From the NCBI GenBank assembly GCA_029783825.1, contig JAREIK010002633.1, positions 110,808 to 174,807 on the forward strand: a DNA stretch of 64,000 nucleotides. Direction: 5' to 3'. Below, in pieces: positions 11,423 to 24,010 of the stretch. Each line of letters begins with the position of its first letter. Within the stretch, counting starts at the first letter, position 1. The position numbers and the translations under genes were made by a program. The stretch is from Sapria himalayana (Eukaryota > Streptophyta > Magnoliopsida > Malpighiales > Rafflesiaceae). Under the pieces are notes generated by a model. It was not told the DNA's origin. It worked only from the letters and a program-made list of their open reading frames with translations, and did not search any database.

Positions 11423-11501
11423 ATATGGTACCACACTGTTCCCCATATGAAGCTTGTAGAAGTAAAGGGATTTTTCACTAGACATGATACACCACAACTA
11501 G
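11423..11501 (+). pseudogene. Exon-like fragment shared with 26510-26590
   Basis: After an acceptor-like TTTCATACAG there is an open stretch reading IWYHTVPHMKLVEVKGFF then TRHDTPQL, ending at a donor-like CTAG/GTTAGC. A diverged copy at 26510 reads IWYRIVSHMKLVYVKGFF and then reaches a stop. Conservation of splice-like borders and of the peptide in two places suggests one captured gene fragment duplicated with the element. It slightly recalls the C-terminal FBD region of F-box proteins, but this is too short to name. Confidence 0.4.
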
Positions 11502-11819
11502 GTTAGCTTTGTCGGAATAGAAAATGATGACCAGAATAGCTGGGGGAGAGAAAGTAATGTCAATTTCATGGATAGATTAACTTTATACACTATAATTAGA
11601 TATATTGGTAAATAAGATATAATAAAATTTTGTTATATTTTTGTTTTAACTATGTAAAATATTGTATTAGAATAATATATTAACTAATTTTAATTTTTGT
11701 TAATTATAAAATATCATTTATAGTTTTTGTTTTTACTCAATTTAATATAAAAACATGAAATTATTTAATTAAATTTTTTGAAAAAAAAATAAAATAGTGA
11801 AAATAGTTTTTTGAATGAA

Positions 11820-12125
11820 AATAGCTAGGGAATTTTCCCTTGGTAATTTAGCTAGGGATTTTTCTTTTGCTAATTTAGTTAGGAAAGTTTATGAAGCTTC
11901 AAATTAAGGTAAAAATTAGATAGGGAAATTATTAATTTAGCTAGGGTATTTTCCGTCGCTAAAAGTTTTTAGCTATGGACTCTTTCCCTCGTTATTTTTT
12001 AGCAACGAACACTTTAGCTTGGGAATGATTCCATCATTATTCCATCATTATATCCACTTTAGCAATAAAAATAACCCATTGTGCTAGGGAAAATTCCCAA
12101 GCTATTTGGGATTTTTATTGTAGTG
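11820..12125 (+). mobile_element. CACTA-type element, right terminus only
   Basis: Contains several AGCTAGGGA(A/T)TTTTCC-type motifs and their complements, the signature of the subterminal regions of the CACTA termini in this window. It ends in TTTTTATTGTAGTG, the complement of a CACTACAA terminus. The (TCTA)n array starts at the very next base. I find no matching left end between here and the window start, so the left part is lost, or was removed before LINE copy 1 inserted. The 3-bp duplication cannot be checked. Confidence 0.75.
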
Positions 12126-12785
12126 GTCTATCAATCTTTCAATTAATCTCTCTATTAAACTGTCTATCAATTTGTCTATCAAACTGCCTATCTATATGTC
12201 TATTTGTCTTTTTGTTGTCTGTCTATCTCTCTTTCAATTTGTTTGTTTGACTTTCTGACTATCTATCTAAATGTTAGTATATCTATAAGTTTGTTTATCT
12301 ATCTGTCTACCTGCTTGACTGACTTATTACATGGCTGCCTGCCTATCTCTCTATCTGTCTATGTGTGTGCATATCTACTTAACTATCTATCAATCAATCA
12401 ATCAATAAATCAATCTATTTATCTCTTTAACAATCTGTTTATCAATTTGTCTATATAACTATCAATCTAAATGTCTATTTTTCTTTTTTTGCCTATCTAT
12501 CTATATTTCTATTTATTTGTTTGACTTTCTAACTATCAATGTACATGTCTATCTATCTGTGTGTTTGTGTGTGTATCTATCTACCTGCCTGACTATTTTC
12601 CTACTTGTCTAACTTCTTGTATATCTAGATAGACAAATAGATCATCTATTTTTCTAACTATCTGTCTAACTATCTTTCTGTCTATCAATTAGTCTATCTA
12701 TATGTCTATCTATCTATCTACTTTTTTACCTATTTGTCTATCTTTCTATATATTTATCGGTCTGTCTGCCTATTTTTCTGTTTAT

Positions 12786-12817
<32 letters not shown>

Positions 12818-13367
12818 CTATTTGTGACTCTATCTATATGTCTATCTATCTTTGTATCAATCTATCTATCTAACTATCTATTTGATTACCTTTATTTTTA
12901 TCTATTTATCTATCTATTTGTCTATCTATCTATTTATCTATCTATCTATCTACTTGTTTAACTATCTGTATATCTATCTATCTAATTTTCTGTCTATCTA
13001 TCTATATATCTATCTTTCTATCAACATATTAATCTATCTATCTATCTGTATAATAATCTATTTACCTATCTATCTATCTAGCTATCTATTTGTTTATCTA
13101 TCTAGCTATCTGCCTATCTATCTATTTGAAAAATAATCTATCTATCTATCTATCGGTCTATCTATTTGTCTATCTATCTTTTTATCTATCATCTATCTAA
13201 CTATCTATCTGTCTATAAATCTATCTATCAATCTGTCTAACAATCTGTCTATTAATCTTTATATCGATCTTTCTTTCAATATGTCTATATATCTATCAAA
13301 ATGTCTATAAATCTATCTAACTATCTGAATATCTATCTATCTATCTATCTATCTATATATCTATATC

Positions 13368-13406
<39 letters not shown>

Positions 13407-13616
13407 ATCTTTCTATCTATATATCGGTCTATCTATCTGTATATCTAACTATCTATCTATTTTTCTATCTATTTATCTATTTATATATCTATCTATCTTT
13501 CTATCTATCAATATATCATTATGTATATCAATATATCTATCAATTTATCAATCAATCATTTTATCATCATGTTTATCAATCATAATATCATTTTATCTAT
13601 CAATCTATCTATCTAA

Positions 13617-13654
<38 letters not shown>

Positions 13655-14475
13655 ATATCTATCTATCTATATATCTATCTATCTATCTATATGTATATCT
13701 ATTTGTCTATCTGTCTATCTATCTCACTATTAATTTAGCTATCTACGTGTTTATCAATATGTGTATTAAACTATTTATCTATCATTCTGTCTGTCTGTCT
13801 ATATAAATGTTTATCTATCTTTCTATCTATTTATGTGTCTATTTGTTTATCTGTCTATTTGTCTTTCTATTTGTCAAACTGTCTATCTATCTATCTATAT
13901 ATCTATCTATGAATCTTTCTATCTCTATATCTACTTGACTATCGATCTATCTATTATCTATTTATCTATCTTTCTATTTATCCGTATATCTGTCAATCTA
14001 TCTATTTATCTATCTGTCTATATAATTGTCTATCTATCTATTGATCTATGTTTTTCTCTATCTTTTTATCTATTTTTCTATCTATCTATTAGTCAATCTA
14101 CCTTTCAATCTATCTCTCTATCTATATATGTGTGTATCTATGTGTATATATTTCTGTCTAGCTTAATATCTATCTACATGTCTATATATATTTCTATCAA
14201 CTATCATACTATATGTCTATCTATATATCTATCTGTTTGTCTATCTATCAGTCTATCTTTCTATCTATCTATCTTTCTTTCTTTCTATCTATATGTCTAT
14301 TTATATGTCTATCTATATGTCTATCTATATTTCTATCTATCCATCCATCTATCTATCTTTCTATCTATTTTTCTTTATATCTAACTATCTATCTATTTTT
14401 CTATCCATATATCAATATAACTATCTAAATGTCTATCTTGCTGTCATTATATACTTATATCTATATATCTATTGA
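12126..14475. repeat. Degenerate (TCTA)n array 1
   Basis: About 2.35 kb of imperfect TCTA/TATC tetranucleotide repeat on the plus strand, with frequent TGTC, TTTC, CAAT and TATT variants and a TA-dinucleotide run at 12794-12816 and at about 13621-13650. It starts at the base after a CACTA right end and stops 48 bases before a CACTA left end. Open frames in it encode repeated Tyr-Leu-Ser-Ile and are not genes. Confidence 0.97.
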
Positions 14476-14523
14476 TTTTCAATCTATATAATAATATTTT
14501 TGTTCATGTTCGTGTAGATGTAA

Positions 14524-16500
14524 CACTACAAGAAAATGTTCATTTAGCTAGAAAATTTTAGCTAGGGATCAATCCCTAGCTAAATTGCGAGGGATTAGCT
14601 AGGGAATAGTAAGGGATTTATGATTTTTCATTGAATTAAAAATTTGCAATGGATTAGCGACGAAATATTTTTTGTAAATTCCTCTCAAGAAAAGTGGGGA
14701 ATTTAGCAATGGATTAGCGACAGAATATATTCATAAAATCTACTTAAGAAAAGTTGGGAATTTAGTAAAAGATTAGGAATGGATTAGTGACAAAATATTT
14801 TTCATAAATTTCACTTTAGAAAAGCGGGGAATTAAGCAATGGATTTTGCGACAGAATTTTCCTTGATAATAAAATCCTGAATGTAGCAATGGATTTAGTG
14901 ACGGAATTTTTCTAGCTAATAAAATCTAGAATTTAGCGATGGATTTAGCAATGGAATTTGCCTAGCTAATTACATTTGGAAATAGCGACAGATTTTAGCG
15001 ACGGAATTCCCTAGCTAATTACTTCTGGAACATAGCGACGGATTTTATCGACGAAATTTCCCTAGCTAATTATATTCCGAAATATAGCAACATATTTAGT
15101 GACATAATTTCTCTAGCTTATTAAATACTGAATATATTGATGGATTTTACCGACAGAATTTCCCTAGCCAATTCCATCCAAAATATAATGATGAATTTTA
15201 GTGATGGAACTTCCCTAGCTAATTAAATCTAGAATATATTGATGGATTTAGCGACGAAACATCCCTAGATAATTAAATCCGGAATATAGCAACGAATTTA
15301 GTGACGGAAATTCCTTAGCTAATTAAATCCCAAACATAGGGACGAATTTAGTGATGGAATTTCACTAGCTAATATTTAATTATTTATTTTTTTAATTTAT
15401 TATTAGTTTTAATATTTTATGTAATTTGTTTATTAAATGTATGTTAATGGTTTATAGATGAGTGGTCCTTGAAAGAAACATTCTCCTCGTAAAATTATAA
15501 AAAAAGGATATTATAAATAAATAATTTAAAAAATATAAAAATACAAAAAACAATTATATTAATAAGGACAAAAATAACTATTTTTACGATGTATTAATTT
15601 TAAAAAAAATTATACAAAAAAATTTTCTAAAATGTTTAATTAAGAAACTTAATAATTTGTATTAAAGTAACATTAAATAATTAATTCAATAAGTATACTA
15701 ATTTTTATCGATATTTTATAAATTAAATTAACATACATTAAAATTTATACTAATATAAATGTAAAATAATTCATTGTATGATAAAATAAAAAAATATTTT
15801 CAAAAATATTTGAAATGATGAATAAACTAGTAAATATTAATATTATTATAATGTATAAAAAAAGTTTTATGATTATAGGAAACTTTTGAAAAAATAATTA
15901 ATACAAAATTTGAAAATTTTTAATTATAATAAAAATTTAATTTTTTTTTATTAAATTTAAAAGAACCTTAATTAATATTTAAAAATAATTGCATAGATGT
16001 TTTCCCCTACTAAAATTTATAAGAATTAAACAATTGAGTAATATTTTTACTATTAGCTTTTATTATTTAATCTTTATTAAAATAAAAATTATAACTTTTT
16101 TTAATTATCTTCACACTTTAAGTAATTTTTTAAATTTTAAAAATTATAAATGATATCAAATAATATGAAATTTTATGCCTTTAAAATTATTTCATATTAT
16201 CTTTATAAAAATTAATATGAATTCTTAAAAATTTATAACAATAAAATATATATATTTATATATTTTTTAACATAAAGAGTGTTTTATAACACTTAGGAGT
16301 GTGGCTTGAAGACCAATCATCTTTTCATGTGTGTCTTGCTATATGAAGTTTGTAAATTTTGTAGCCATGTGATTTTTTTTTTCTAGTTATAAAGATTAAC
16401 ATCTATTTTTTGAAGTTGTTTATATATTTATTGTTTAATTAATTTTATAATAAAAAATTGCAAGGTGTTTGTTTTTCATGTGTACCTTGCTACACGCACA
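14524..16500 (+). repeat. Left long inverted arm of the CACTA-type element
   Basis: The outer about 850 bases are the terminus plus 50-bp subterminal repeats. The inner about 1.1 kb (15440-16500) is AT-rich and matches the complement of 39838-40890 block by block. Shared landmarks are TCCTTGAAAGAAACATTCTC, TAGATGTTTTCCCCTACTAA, GCTTGAAGACCAATCATCTT and TACCTTGCTACACGCACATT, each found near-identically on the other strand in the right arm. The order and spacing are kept. Confidence 0.85.
14835..15375 (+). repeat. About ten tandem 50-bp subterminal repeats
   Basis: Each unit reads approximately GACGGAATTTCCCTAGCTAA then TTAAATCCGGAATATAGCGA then CGGATTTAG, with units starting near 14835, 14899, 14950, 15000, 15050, 15101, 15152, 15203, 15252, 15302 and 15352 (last partial). 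CACTA transposons carry arrays of short subterminal motifs that the TnpA-type protein binds. The conserved core CCCTAGCTAAT is the likely counterpart here, by inference. Confidence 0.88.
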
Positions 16501-17280
16501 TTAGCTATCTATACATATATGTAAATCTATATATATGTAATAAATATAGATGTATAAAAATATATACCTATATGTAAATCCTAAAATTAATTGAAAAATG
16601 AATCTTTATGTATAAAAAAATGAATTGAAAAAAATGAGTCTTTATGTAAATATATGTAAATCTTTGAAAATATATCAGAAAGAAATTTATCATCAATTCA
16701 ACTCTAACATATATGTATAAATAAATGAATTGAAAAATGGGTCTTAATGTTAATATAATTATTTATTGTTTATTTAGTTATATATAGTTCATTTTTTATA
16801 CATATATGTATAAAAAAAATGAAATTTACAAATATATGGATTTCAACTCTAACATATGCTTAAGAGCATCTCCAAGAGGCTCGGTGTTCGCTTCTATAAT
16901 TTATCTCACCTTATCTATAAACACTCACCAGACTCCAACTCTAACGGGCTTTAATTCTTGAGGGGGCCTCTGGAAGACAACTTCTCTCTCTGCAACATGC
17001 ATGGTAGTGATGCCGATTAGAAAGAGATTTATCAGAATGCAGTCGTCTTTTACCGGTAAGTCATTCCAGTAAATTGATTTTGATCATGTAATGCAATTCA
17101 CATAGAACTCATGTGATTGCTCAGAAATAATCATACGCAACATAAAACTATGCGCACTAATCTTTCCATGCTAGTGCCTGGGATTCCATCTCCAACTTTT
17201 TCATCAGTTTGAAGAACTCTAGTCAGGTATCAAAAGAAAAGTATGCCCTATTACTTCATTTCTTGATGGTTTTTATTTTT
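16501..17280. other. AT-rich interior with one possible exon fragment
   Basis: Mostly AT-rich with TATATGTAAAT phrases. At 16865-16945 the phrase GAGCATCTCCAAGAGGCTC with a later CTCCAACTCTAACGGG looks like a common plant dispersed-repeat border. At about 17010-17057 a short frame beginning ATGCCGATTAGAAAG runs into a donor-like ACCGGTAAGT. These are weak hints only; no gene is supported. Confidence 0.3.
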
Positions 17281-17398
17281 TTGATATATATTGTTCACAC
17301 ACACACACACACACACACACACTGTATGCATATAGATTTATTGTATATATATATATATGCACACACAAACACAATATATATAGATATACACATGCACA

Positions 17399-17471
<73 letters not shown>

Positions 17472-17520
17472 TATGTATGTATATTGTATATATCATATAT
17501 ATATGATTTATTTATATGTA
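17281..17520. repeat. Compound (CA)n / (TA)n microsatellite
   Basis: An ACACAC run at 17297-17322, short TATATA blocks, then an uninterrupted TA run of about 66 bases at 17404-17469, followed by GTATGTATGTATATTG-type sequence. The open frame through it (17209-17523) is a low-complexity artefact. Confidence 0.95.
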
Positions 17521-17611
17521 TAATATAAAAATAAGAAAATAAAAATTAAATAATATTTTGATTTTTATAAAAAATGCAAGTTGGATTCCTATTTAATCTG
17601 ACCCATAGTGT

Positions 17612-17671
17612 GTATATATATATACATATACATACCACATATATATTGTATATAAAAAATATATAAATAGA

Positions 17672-17710
<39 letters not shown>

Positions 17711-18420
17711 AATATATAATTAAAAATAAGAAATATACAATTTAAAATATTTTTGATTTTTATAAAAAGCAAGTTGGATTCTTATCTGATCTAACCCATT
17801 ACCCATAGTCTTTCTTTTATATATTTTTTTAAAAGAGGGTTGCCGATTTTTTTAGATACATACATACATATTAAGATAAATGATTAAATCAAGTTGATTA
17901 TTTTCAATACACCAAGATATTATTATTTTTTCAATTTGTTGTAAGAAATATCAATTTTTTTAATTTAAAAAACAAATATAATTTCTATTTGGGATACATA
18001 AATATAATTTTTTTATATTAGTTGTGACACAATATTGTTAGTATGAGTATCTCACCTTCTTCGACCCCAGATCCTCAAAGTTTATAAATGACCAAAAAGA
18101 TAAGATGAACTAGGTTTGAGTGGGACAAAAAAAATTGTTAAACTTAGTACCACTAAACATTAATTATTCATTTTCCCAAACCAAGTATAATTTTCCCATT
18201 TATTTTTACCCAAATGATTTGTTACCATTTTCACTTCATATATATATTTTAAAAAATATTCTCTTTGTAAAACACAACTCTTACAAAATTTATATGCACT
18301 TTATATTCATATTTACACATAATTACTCCTTAAATCTATGAGAATCACACACACACACACACACACATATGCATGCAAGTAAGTAAGCATATATATATAT
18401 ATATATATATATATCCATAT
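17612..18420. repeat. Further CA/TA microsatellites in AT-rich DNA
   Basis: TA and CA runs at 17612-17635, 17680-17710, 18346-18367 (CA) and 18390-18416 (TA). A region rich in CACACA lies at 18498-18530. Between them is AT-rich DNA without a gene. The small frames here on both strands are shadows of the repeats. Confidence 0.8.
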
Positions 18421-19389
18421 TTCTTTCCATCAAAACATCTACGTAAGTGAATTGAGTTTTATTTTCAAATTTCAAAACTTTCATAAGAAACACATGAACA
18501 CACACGCACACACACAAACACACATACACCACAAGTGTATGTGATGAATTGTTTTCTTGTTCTTTGTAGTAAAAAAAGATGACATAAAAAAAACCTAATT
18601 TTTTAATAGCACTTTTTCAATGTTTTTGTTGAGGAAGAATTGAGGGAGAAGTTTAAGAAGAACAAGAAAAAATAAAAAAAAAGCAAAAAAAAAAACTTTT
18701 ACAATGTAACAAAGTTAATCTAATATCATTTAAGTTTATGGAACACATTAATATCAATGGCGACAATTATAACATATAGTTGATAAAGCAAATCAGTTAA
18801 AGTTATTACAAATGTTACAATCACCGTGCTAAGTGCTAACAATGTCTGATTTTTCATCTGTGAAAACTAGTGGGCAGTGAATCAAAGAAGTCCATCGGGA
18901 CAACAAAATTCCAGTCCAAGGGCCTGAAACACGTGATGATGATTATCACAAAGACCTCTTCTTCTTTTTGGCAAATATATCATATCGAGTGATTAAATGT
19001 ATTTTAAACTTGATCCCATCTCTCATTTACTTCCAAAATTATTGAATCTAAAAAAATTATGATTTTATCTCCTAACTAGAAAGTAATCACAATTTAACTT
19101 TTATTATTTAGAATAACAATGAATAAACTAATGCAAATATTTCAAAATATTAACAATTTTAAAATCACAAGTTAATTAAAATTCAAAATAAAAAAAATTA
19201 GATTATTTAAAACTTTAAAATCTTCTATCATCTGTGCATCATTGTTGTTCAACACAGTCGGACATGGTAGTGCACTTTGCTGTGCTCATCGTGCCTTGCT
19301 GGGCTGGTGGACAACACCACCATGCTATGTTGTGAAAAAATGAGTAATGCCAGCATGTGATTACCTATTTAATACCTCTAGTCTAATTT
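18421..19389. other. AT-rich interior, nothing recognised
   Basis: No open frame with protein-like composition. Around 19240-19340 there is a less AT-rich stretch (GCTCATCGTGCCTTGCTGGG) resembling decayed hAT subterminal sequence, too diverged to delimit. Confidence 0.45.
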
Positions 19390-20215
19390 GAATGCAGGCT
19401 ATTCTGGAATAAACCCAATTTAGCTTGGAAAGAATGCAAGCTAGCCTGGAACAAATCTAGGCTAGCATGAAACTCTAGCATGGAATGAATCCAAGTTAGC
19501 CTAAAATGAACCCGAGCTAGCCTAGAATGAACTCGTGCTATTCAAGAATACGTCGAGCTAGTCTAGAATGAATCCAAGCTAGCTTGGAATTAATCTATGC
19601 TAGAGGTTTGAAGTGGGACATGTTGTGCAGGCATGGCCCACTTTTTCTTTGCACGACCATGCCGTGCACGACATGGTTAAATTCCCATTCCATGCCAGGC
19701 ATAGAAGCCTGACAGGCATGAAAAAGTACATGGTCGTGCTCACCATGCCAAATGACAAAGAGAGGAAAACCAGAAAAAGATTAATCATGTGACCGAATGT
19801 TTTTAAAAAAATAGACCGGCCCATGATGCGGCGGTCAAATTTAAAAAAAAATAATAAAATTGCCCATAAATATTTACCATGCGTTGGCACCGACACGAGG
19901 CATGACTCATGCTGGTTCAGTAGGGCACAAACTATGCCATGTGGCGGCTCAGCTTGAGGCACGGTTCTGGACCGTGCCATGCTGGGCCAGGCACTACTGA
20001 AATGGGTCATGCCAGGGCCGCCCGACTCATTTGACACCTTTATTCCAAGCTAGGCTAGAATGAACTTGGGCTAGCTTAGATTGAACTTGGGCCAATTCAA
20101 AATGAATCAAGCTAGCCTATAATGAACCCCTACTAGTCTAGAATTAATTCATGCATTCATGCTAGCCTAAAATGAATACATGCTAGATTGGAATGAATTT
20201 AGTTTAGCTGGATGC
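19390..20215. repeat. About 22-bp minisatellite, unit AGCTAGCCTGGAATGAACCC, split by an insertion
   Basis: Diverged copies of the unit run from about 19390 to 19600 and resume from 20043 to about 20215. The middle is occupied by the hAT-like insertion 19601-20042. Typical cores are GCTAGCCTAGAATGAA and CTAGTCTAGAATGAATCC. There is no coding potential. Confidence 0.85.
19601..20042. mobile_element. Small non-autonomous hAT-like element
   Basis: A 442-bp GC-richer block inside the minisatellite. The right end, read on the minus strand, is TAAAGGTGTCAAATGAGTC and the left end is TAGAGGTTTGAAGTGGGAC. Both resemble the terminus TAGAGGTGTCAAACGTGCC of the hAT element at 1920. The interior is rich in CATGCC/GGCATG and GCACGG-like motifs, as in hAT subterminal regions, and codes for nothing. 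No clean 8-bp duplication is visible because the flanks are themselves repeats. Confidence 0.65.
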
Positions 20216-20375
20216 ATTGTGTGCAAGCATGTCAAGGTTTGGCCTGACATGATCCTGGCAGTCGACAAGCCATACCAAGTTGCCATTTTCAGAGCCATGT
20301 AATGCTAGGCATGACATAATGGCAATACTAAGCCTAAAAAATGACATTCCACTTGACATGGCTTGTTGGATATCT
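20216..20375. repeat. Decayed hAT-end-like fragment
   Basis: A stretch with CATGTCAAGGTTTGGCCTGA and TGGCAATACTAAGCC-like phrases, ending near CCACTTGACATGG. The composition and motifs resemble the hAT-like element next door and a similar stretch at 25190-25370, but the borders are unclear. Confidence 0.35.
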
Positions 20376-22394
20376 ATATGAAGATTAATTCTAACTGTGG
20401 AAGGCCACCAAAGAAATAAAAATCTCTATGATGACTATTTTATCAAGTTTAGAAAAAAATATTTTAATAATCAATATAAAATATATGAGTAAGCCTGCTG
20501 ACAATACATCTTATCTTATGATAATTTATCTCCTCATCTAGATATGTTTTCATAATGAACACCCACCTATGACATATCTTAGAGAGGCAATCATAAGAAA
20601 TGATATCATCTTAAATGAGATAATATTTGAGAATGAGACATGAGTATCACAGTACAAAAATACCTATACAATATGATGCTGGGTAGAAATCTTCACTTTA
20701 TTTTGAAGAGAAATTAGAAGACTAATATCATAGGAATTGACATTCAGAACACATGGCTACATGGAAGACTTTTAGATGCTCTGAACATGTTATGCGTGTC
20801 CCTTCTCAATACAAACTCTATGTTTTGTACAATCAAGTCATATAGTCTCTAAATCATCATTAGCCAGAAATAGAGTAGACCCGAGGATTACCAAGTTGTA
20901 TGGACTCAAGAAATATTTATTTTCATGTGAAACTTCACTCTCTCTAGGGTTGACTTGATCTATACTTATTTGTCAATATGATGATTTCATATAAATATTA
21001 TCATTAAGTGAACCAAATTCAATTGTAAGCGATGAGTGATCATCCCACCTCATTGGAGGCTCAGGAAAGACTAGAAATTAATTTACTCACATATATTATC
21101 TGGAATCTTGTTCTAGGCTTGTCTAAAAATGAGCCAAACTTAAAAAAATATCAATATTTACTAATACTCAATTATATTATGGTTATAATTACTAGCATAC
21201 TTTTTAGATACTATATTAACCAAGAAAATTAAATCTCGAAGTACTAGGTATTACCTTATCTTGTCATAGGAAAAAAAGATGAACAAAACAAACACACCAA
21301 AATACTCTAAAAGATATTAAATAATTTCTTTTTCCAAAATAAATGATTTAAAAAATCATATAATAAGAAATGATTAACAAAATATTCAATTGATAAAATA
21401 GATTTGATTAATACATTTCCGAAAGACTATTTCAAAATACTTCGATTAAAAATCTGAGGTGTCTCAATCAAATATCTATTCATCCTTTTTAAAATCTCAT
21501 TCCATGATGATGTATCCGTACATGAAGTTTCATATATAACCTCAAGATTCATACATAAAGTATGAAAACTATCTGATACATTATTACTTCTACTATTTTT
21601 TTTAAAATTTTCATTAAGATGATTTTATATCTTTTTATAAAATGACTGAAAATAAAAAAAATATAATTTAAAATAAAAAAAATGTAATTTAAAATTAAAA
21701 AAAACAAGTAAAACCTATATAATTATCAATCAATATGATAAAATATCCTAACTTCTTTCTAATTTTATCTCTAGTGAGCTTTCATCTTTCTTCTAAATGT
21801 ATCAGATCGAATGAATACTTGCTCACACAAATCCGACAGACAAAAAAAATATCTTACTAAATATTTCAAAGAGAGATCTAATACCAGACATGAGCAAATA
21901 TCTAAAAAATAATCAAAATCGAAATTATTTATTTAATATATATTATTTTAATAGTTATTATAGTTTCCATTTGTTTATAGTTTTACAAATTTTTTTTATT
22001 TGTTGTTTATTTTATTACATATGAAAATACTCAACATATGAGCTGTCCCAATTCATATTGTCCATTATATAAGGATACTTCAAATATACATTATTTTTCA
22101 TGGGTAGTATTGATATTTTGAATTTATTCTCAGCATGTTATTAGAGCCAGTACCTCAAAGAGCACAAATACTATGTTTTGTAGAGAGAGAAGTGCATGTA
22201 GATAGTAACATCACAATCACAGATGCACTATGCTTAACATTGCATGCGTGTACAATACCTCTTTCCAAAGAAGGCACACATAATGTGTGCCCTCCCATCT
22301 TTCCATCGCATGGCCATTGCATGAGATGTACGTCGATGCCAACTACATCAATGTAGATGGTGCAAAGTGAAAAGTGTAACAATGTGTGCAATTT
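20376..22394. other. AT-rich interior, nothing recognised
   Basis: Two kilobases of AT-rich DNA with no supported gene. The short frames at 21032-21232 and 22135-22356 show no domain and overlap other frames. Poly-A/AAATAAAAAAA stretches at 21650-21700 are low complexity. Confidence 0.45.
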
Positions 22395-22522
22395 CATGTG
22401 CATATGTACATATTCATGTGCAAGTGTGTGACAGTGTGTGTGCAAGTGTGCGATAGTGTGTGCGCAAGTGAGTGATAATGTATGATAGTGTGTGCGCAAG
22501 TATGTGATAGTGTGTGCAAGTG
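22395..22522. repeat. GTGTGTGCAAGTGTGTGATA minisatellite
   Basis: About six imperfect copies of a roughly 20-22 bp GT-rich unit (GTGTGCGCAAGTGAGTGATA and similar) lie in tandem. The minus-strand His/Thr-rich frame at 22155-22499 is a by-product. Confidence 0.85.
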
Positions 22523-22549
22523 TTTATGTATTCTTCAATCATTTTTGAC

Positions 22550-24010
22550 TATGTCCTTTCAAATTTTGAATCATATAAAAATTATTTAGCAAGTTTTCTA
22601 GAGATTCTAAAATTAATTATTTTATTTATTTTTCTTGATTATTTTAGTATATAAAAAAGTACAAGTATTTTTCATTAATGTCTAGGATAATATTAGAGAG
22701 TGATGAAATATTTTTAGAGCAAAATTCATTTTTTAGTGAATTCAGGAAGAATAATAATCTAAAGATTTAATCAGACTCATTATTTTTCCTCATTCTCCTA
22801 TAACCCCACTTAAATTTCCAGTTATAAGAGACTAGAGAGGATCACCATCAGCTGCATATGAACTTATTGGTTCAAATTATGATTACCCACCTATTAGTAT
22901 GGGATCATCATTTGCTTTAACAAATATAAATCATATCAACTTTGAATAAAGTGAGATTTCCACAGAAAGGTAATTTACCTTGTGTCCAAATGACACTATA
23001 AATAGTATAGTAATTTACTATAGTTCCTAGTCATTAGTTGAAAACTAGATAATTTACCACCCATAATTTAGAATTTATATTAAGAAAAAGAAACATGTGC
23101 ATCATGTAGGAATTATTTCTATTTTACTTTACATCATACTTTTTAACATTATTTTATAAAATAGTAAAATAAATAATTTCTCCAAATATTCAAAAAATAA
23201 TTATATATTAAAATATATGCATCAAATAGTTAAAAAATTTACTATTTGAATCATAAAATCATACATTAGACTTCCTATGTTACAATCATTCACAAAAATA
23301 TGATTATTAAAAAAAAGAATAAATATTTAATTGAAATATTTTAGATAATCTATAAATCAACAAAAAATTAGCTCATCAAATAGTTACCCTCTTATATTAC
23401 TTCTTACATTATACTCTATGAGATCATGCATAATGGAGATACAACATTTAACTTTCCTCAAAATTTTTAAAAACATTTATTTTTTCATAATATCTCCATA
23501 AAACATAAGATGAAACCACAAACTTTGAGTTTAATCTTTCTTAGTTACTTTAGTATATAAAAAGGATCCACATTTTATAATAAGAGTTTGATATAATATT
23601 AGTGAGTACTAACATTATTTTTTTGAGCATATTTATTTTTTAGCGAGTCTGAAGAATAAGAATCCATAAAACATATTTGGATCCATTACTTTTACTTACA
23701 CTTCTGTTATCCCACTTGGATTGGACCTCTAGTTAAGTGACATGGACATGTATTAGCTACCACTGAACTTATTGGTTTAAATTATGATAATATTCAGATT
23801 GAGTCATAATATATATCAAAAAGTATAAATCAGATTGACTCTAAAGAGAGTCTAACTTTCAATGAGAGAAAATTTACTTTGAGTTTAGGTGATTCAATAG
23901 ACCACGCGGATATATTCTATTTCCTGATCATGATGATCCAAAAATTAGGATATTTGACTGCCTAAGAATTAGAGTTTATACTAGGAGAAAATGACAAATG
24001 TAGTTGCAGC
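22550..24010. repeat. Diverged direct duplication (22550-23110 and 23500-24010)
   Basis: Two copies about 0.9 kb apart share phrases in the same order: TTAGTATATAAAAA, GATAATATTAG, CATTTTTTAGTGAAT/TATTTTTTAGCGAGT, GAACTTATTGGTT(C/T)AAATTATGA, AATTTAC, and TTAGAATTTATAT/TTAGAGTTTATAC near the end. They could be decayed LTRs or a tandem duplication. I see no internal retroelement domain between them (23110-23500). Confidence 0.6.

Noticed and set aside
21032..21232. 66-codon frame in AT-rich DNA
   Set aside because: Short, no recognisable similarity, no splice or promoter context.
22135..22499. His/Cys-containing frames around 22.3 kb
   Set aside because: They read through a GT-rich minisatellite and overlap on both strands. 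No domain spacing for a zinc finger is kept.
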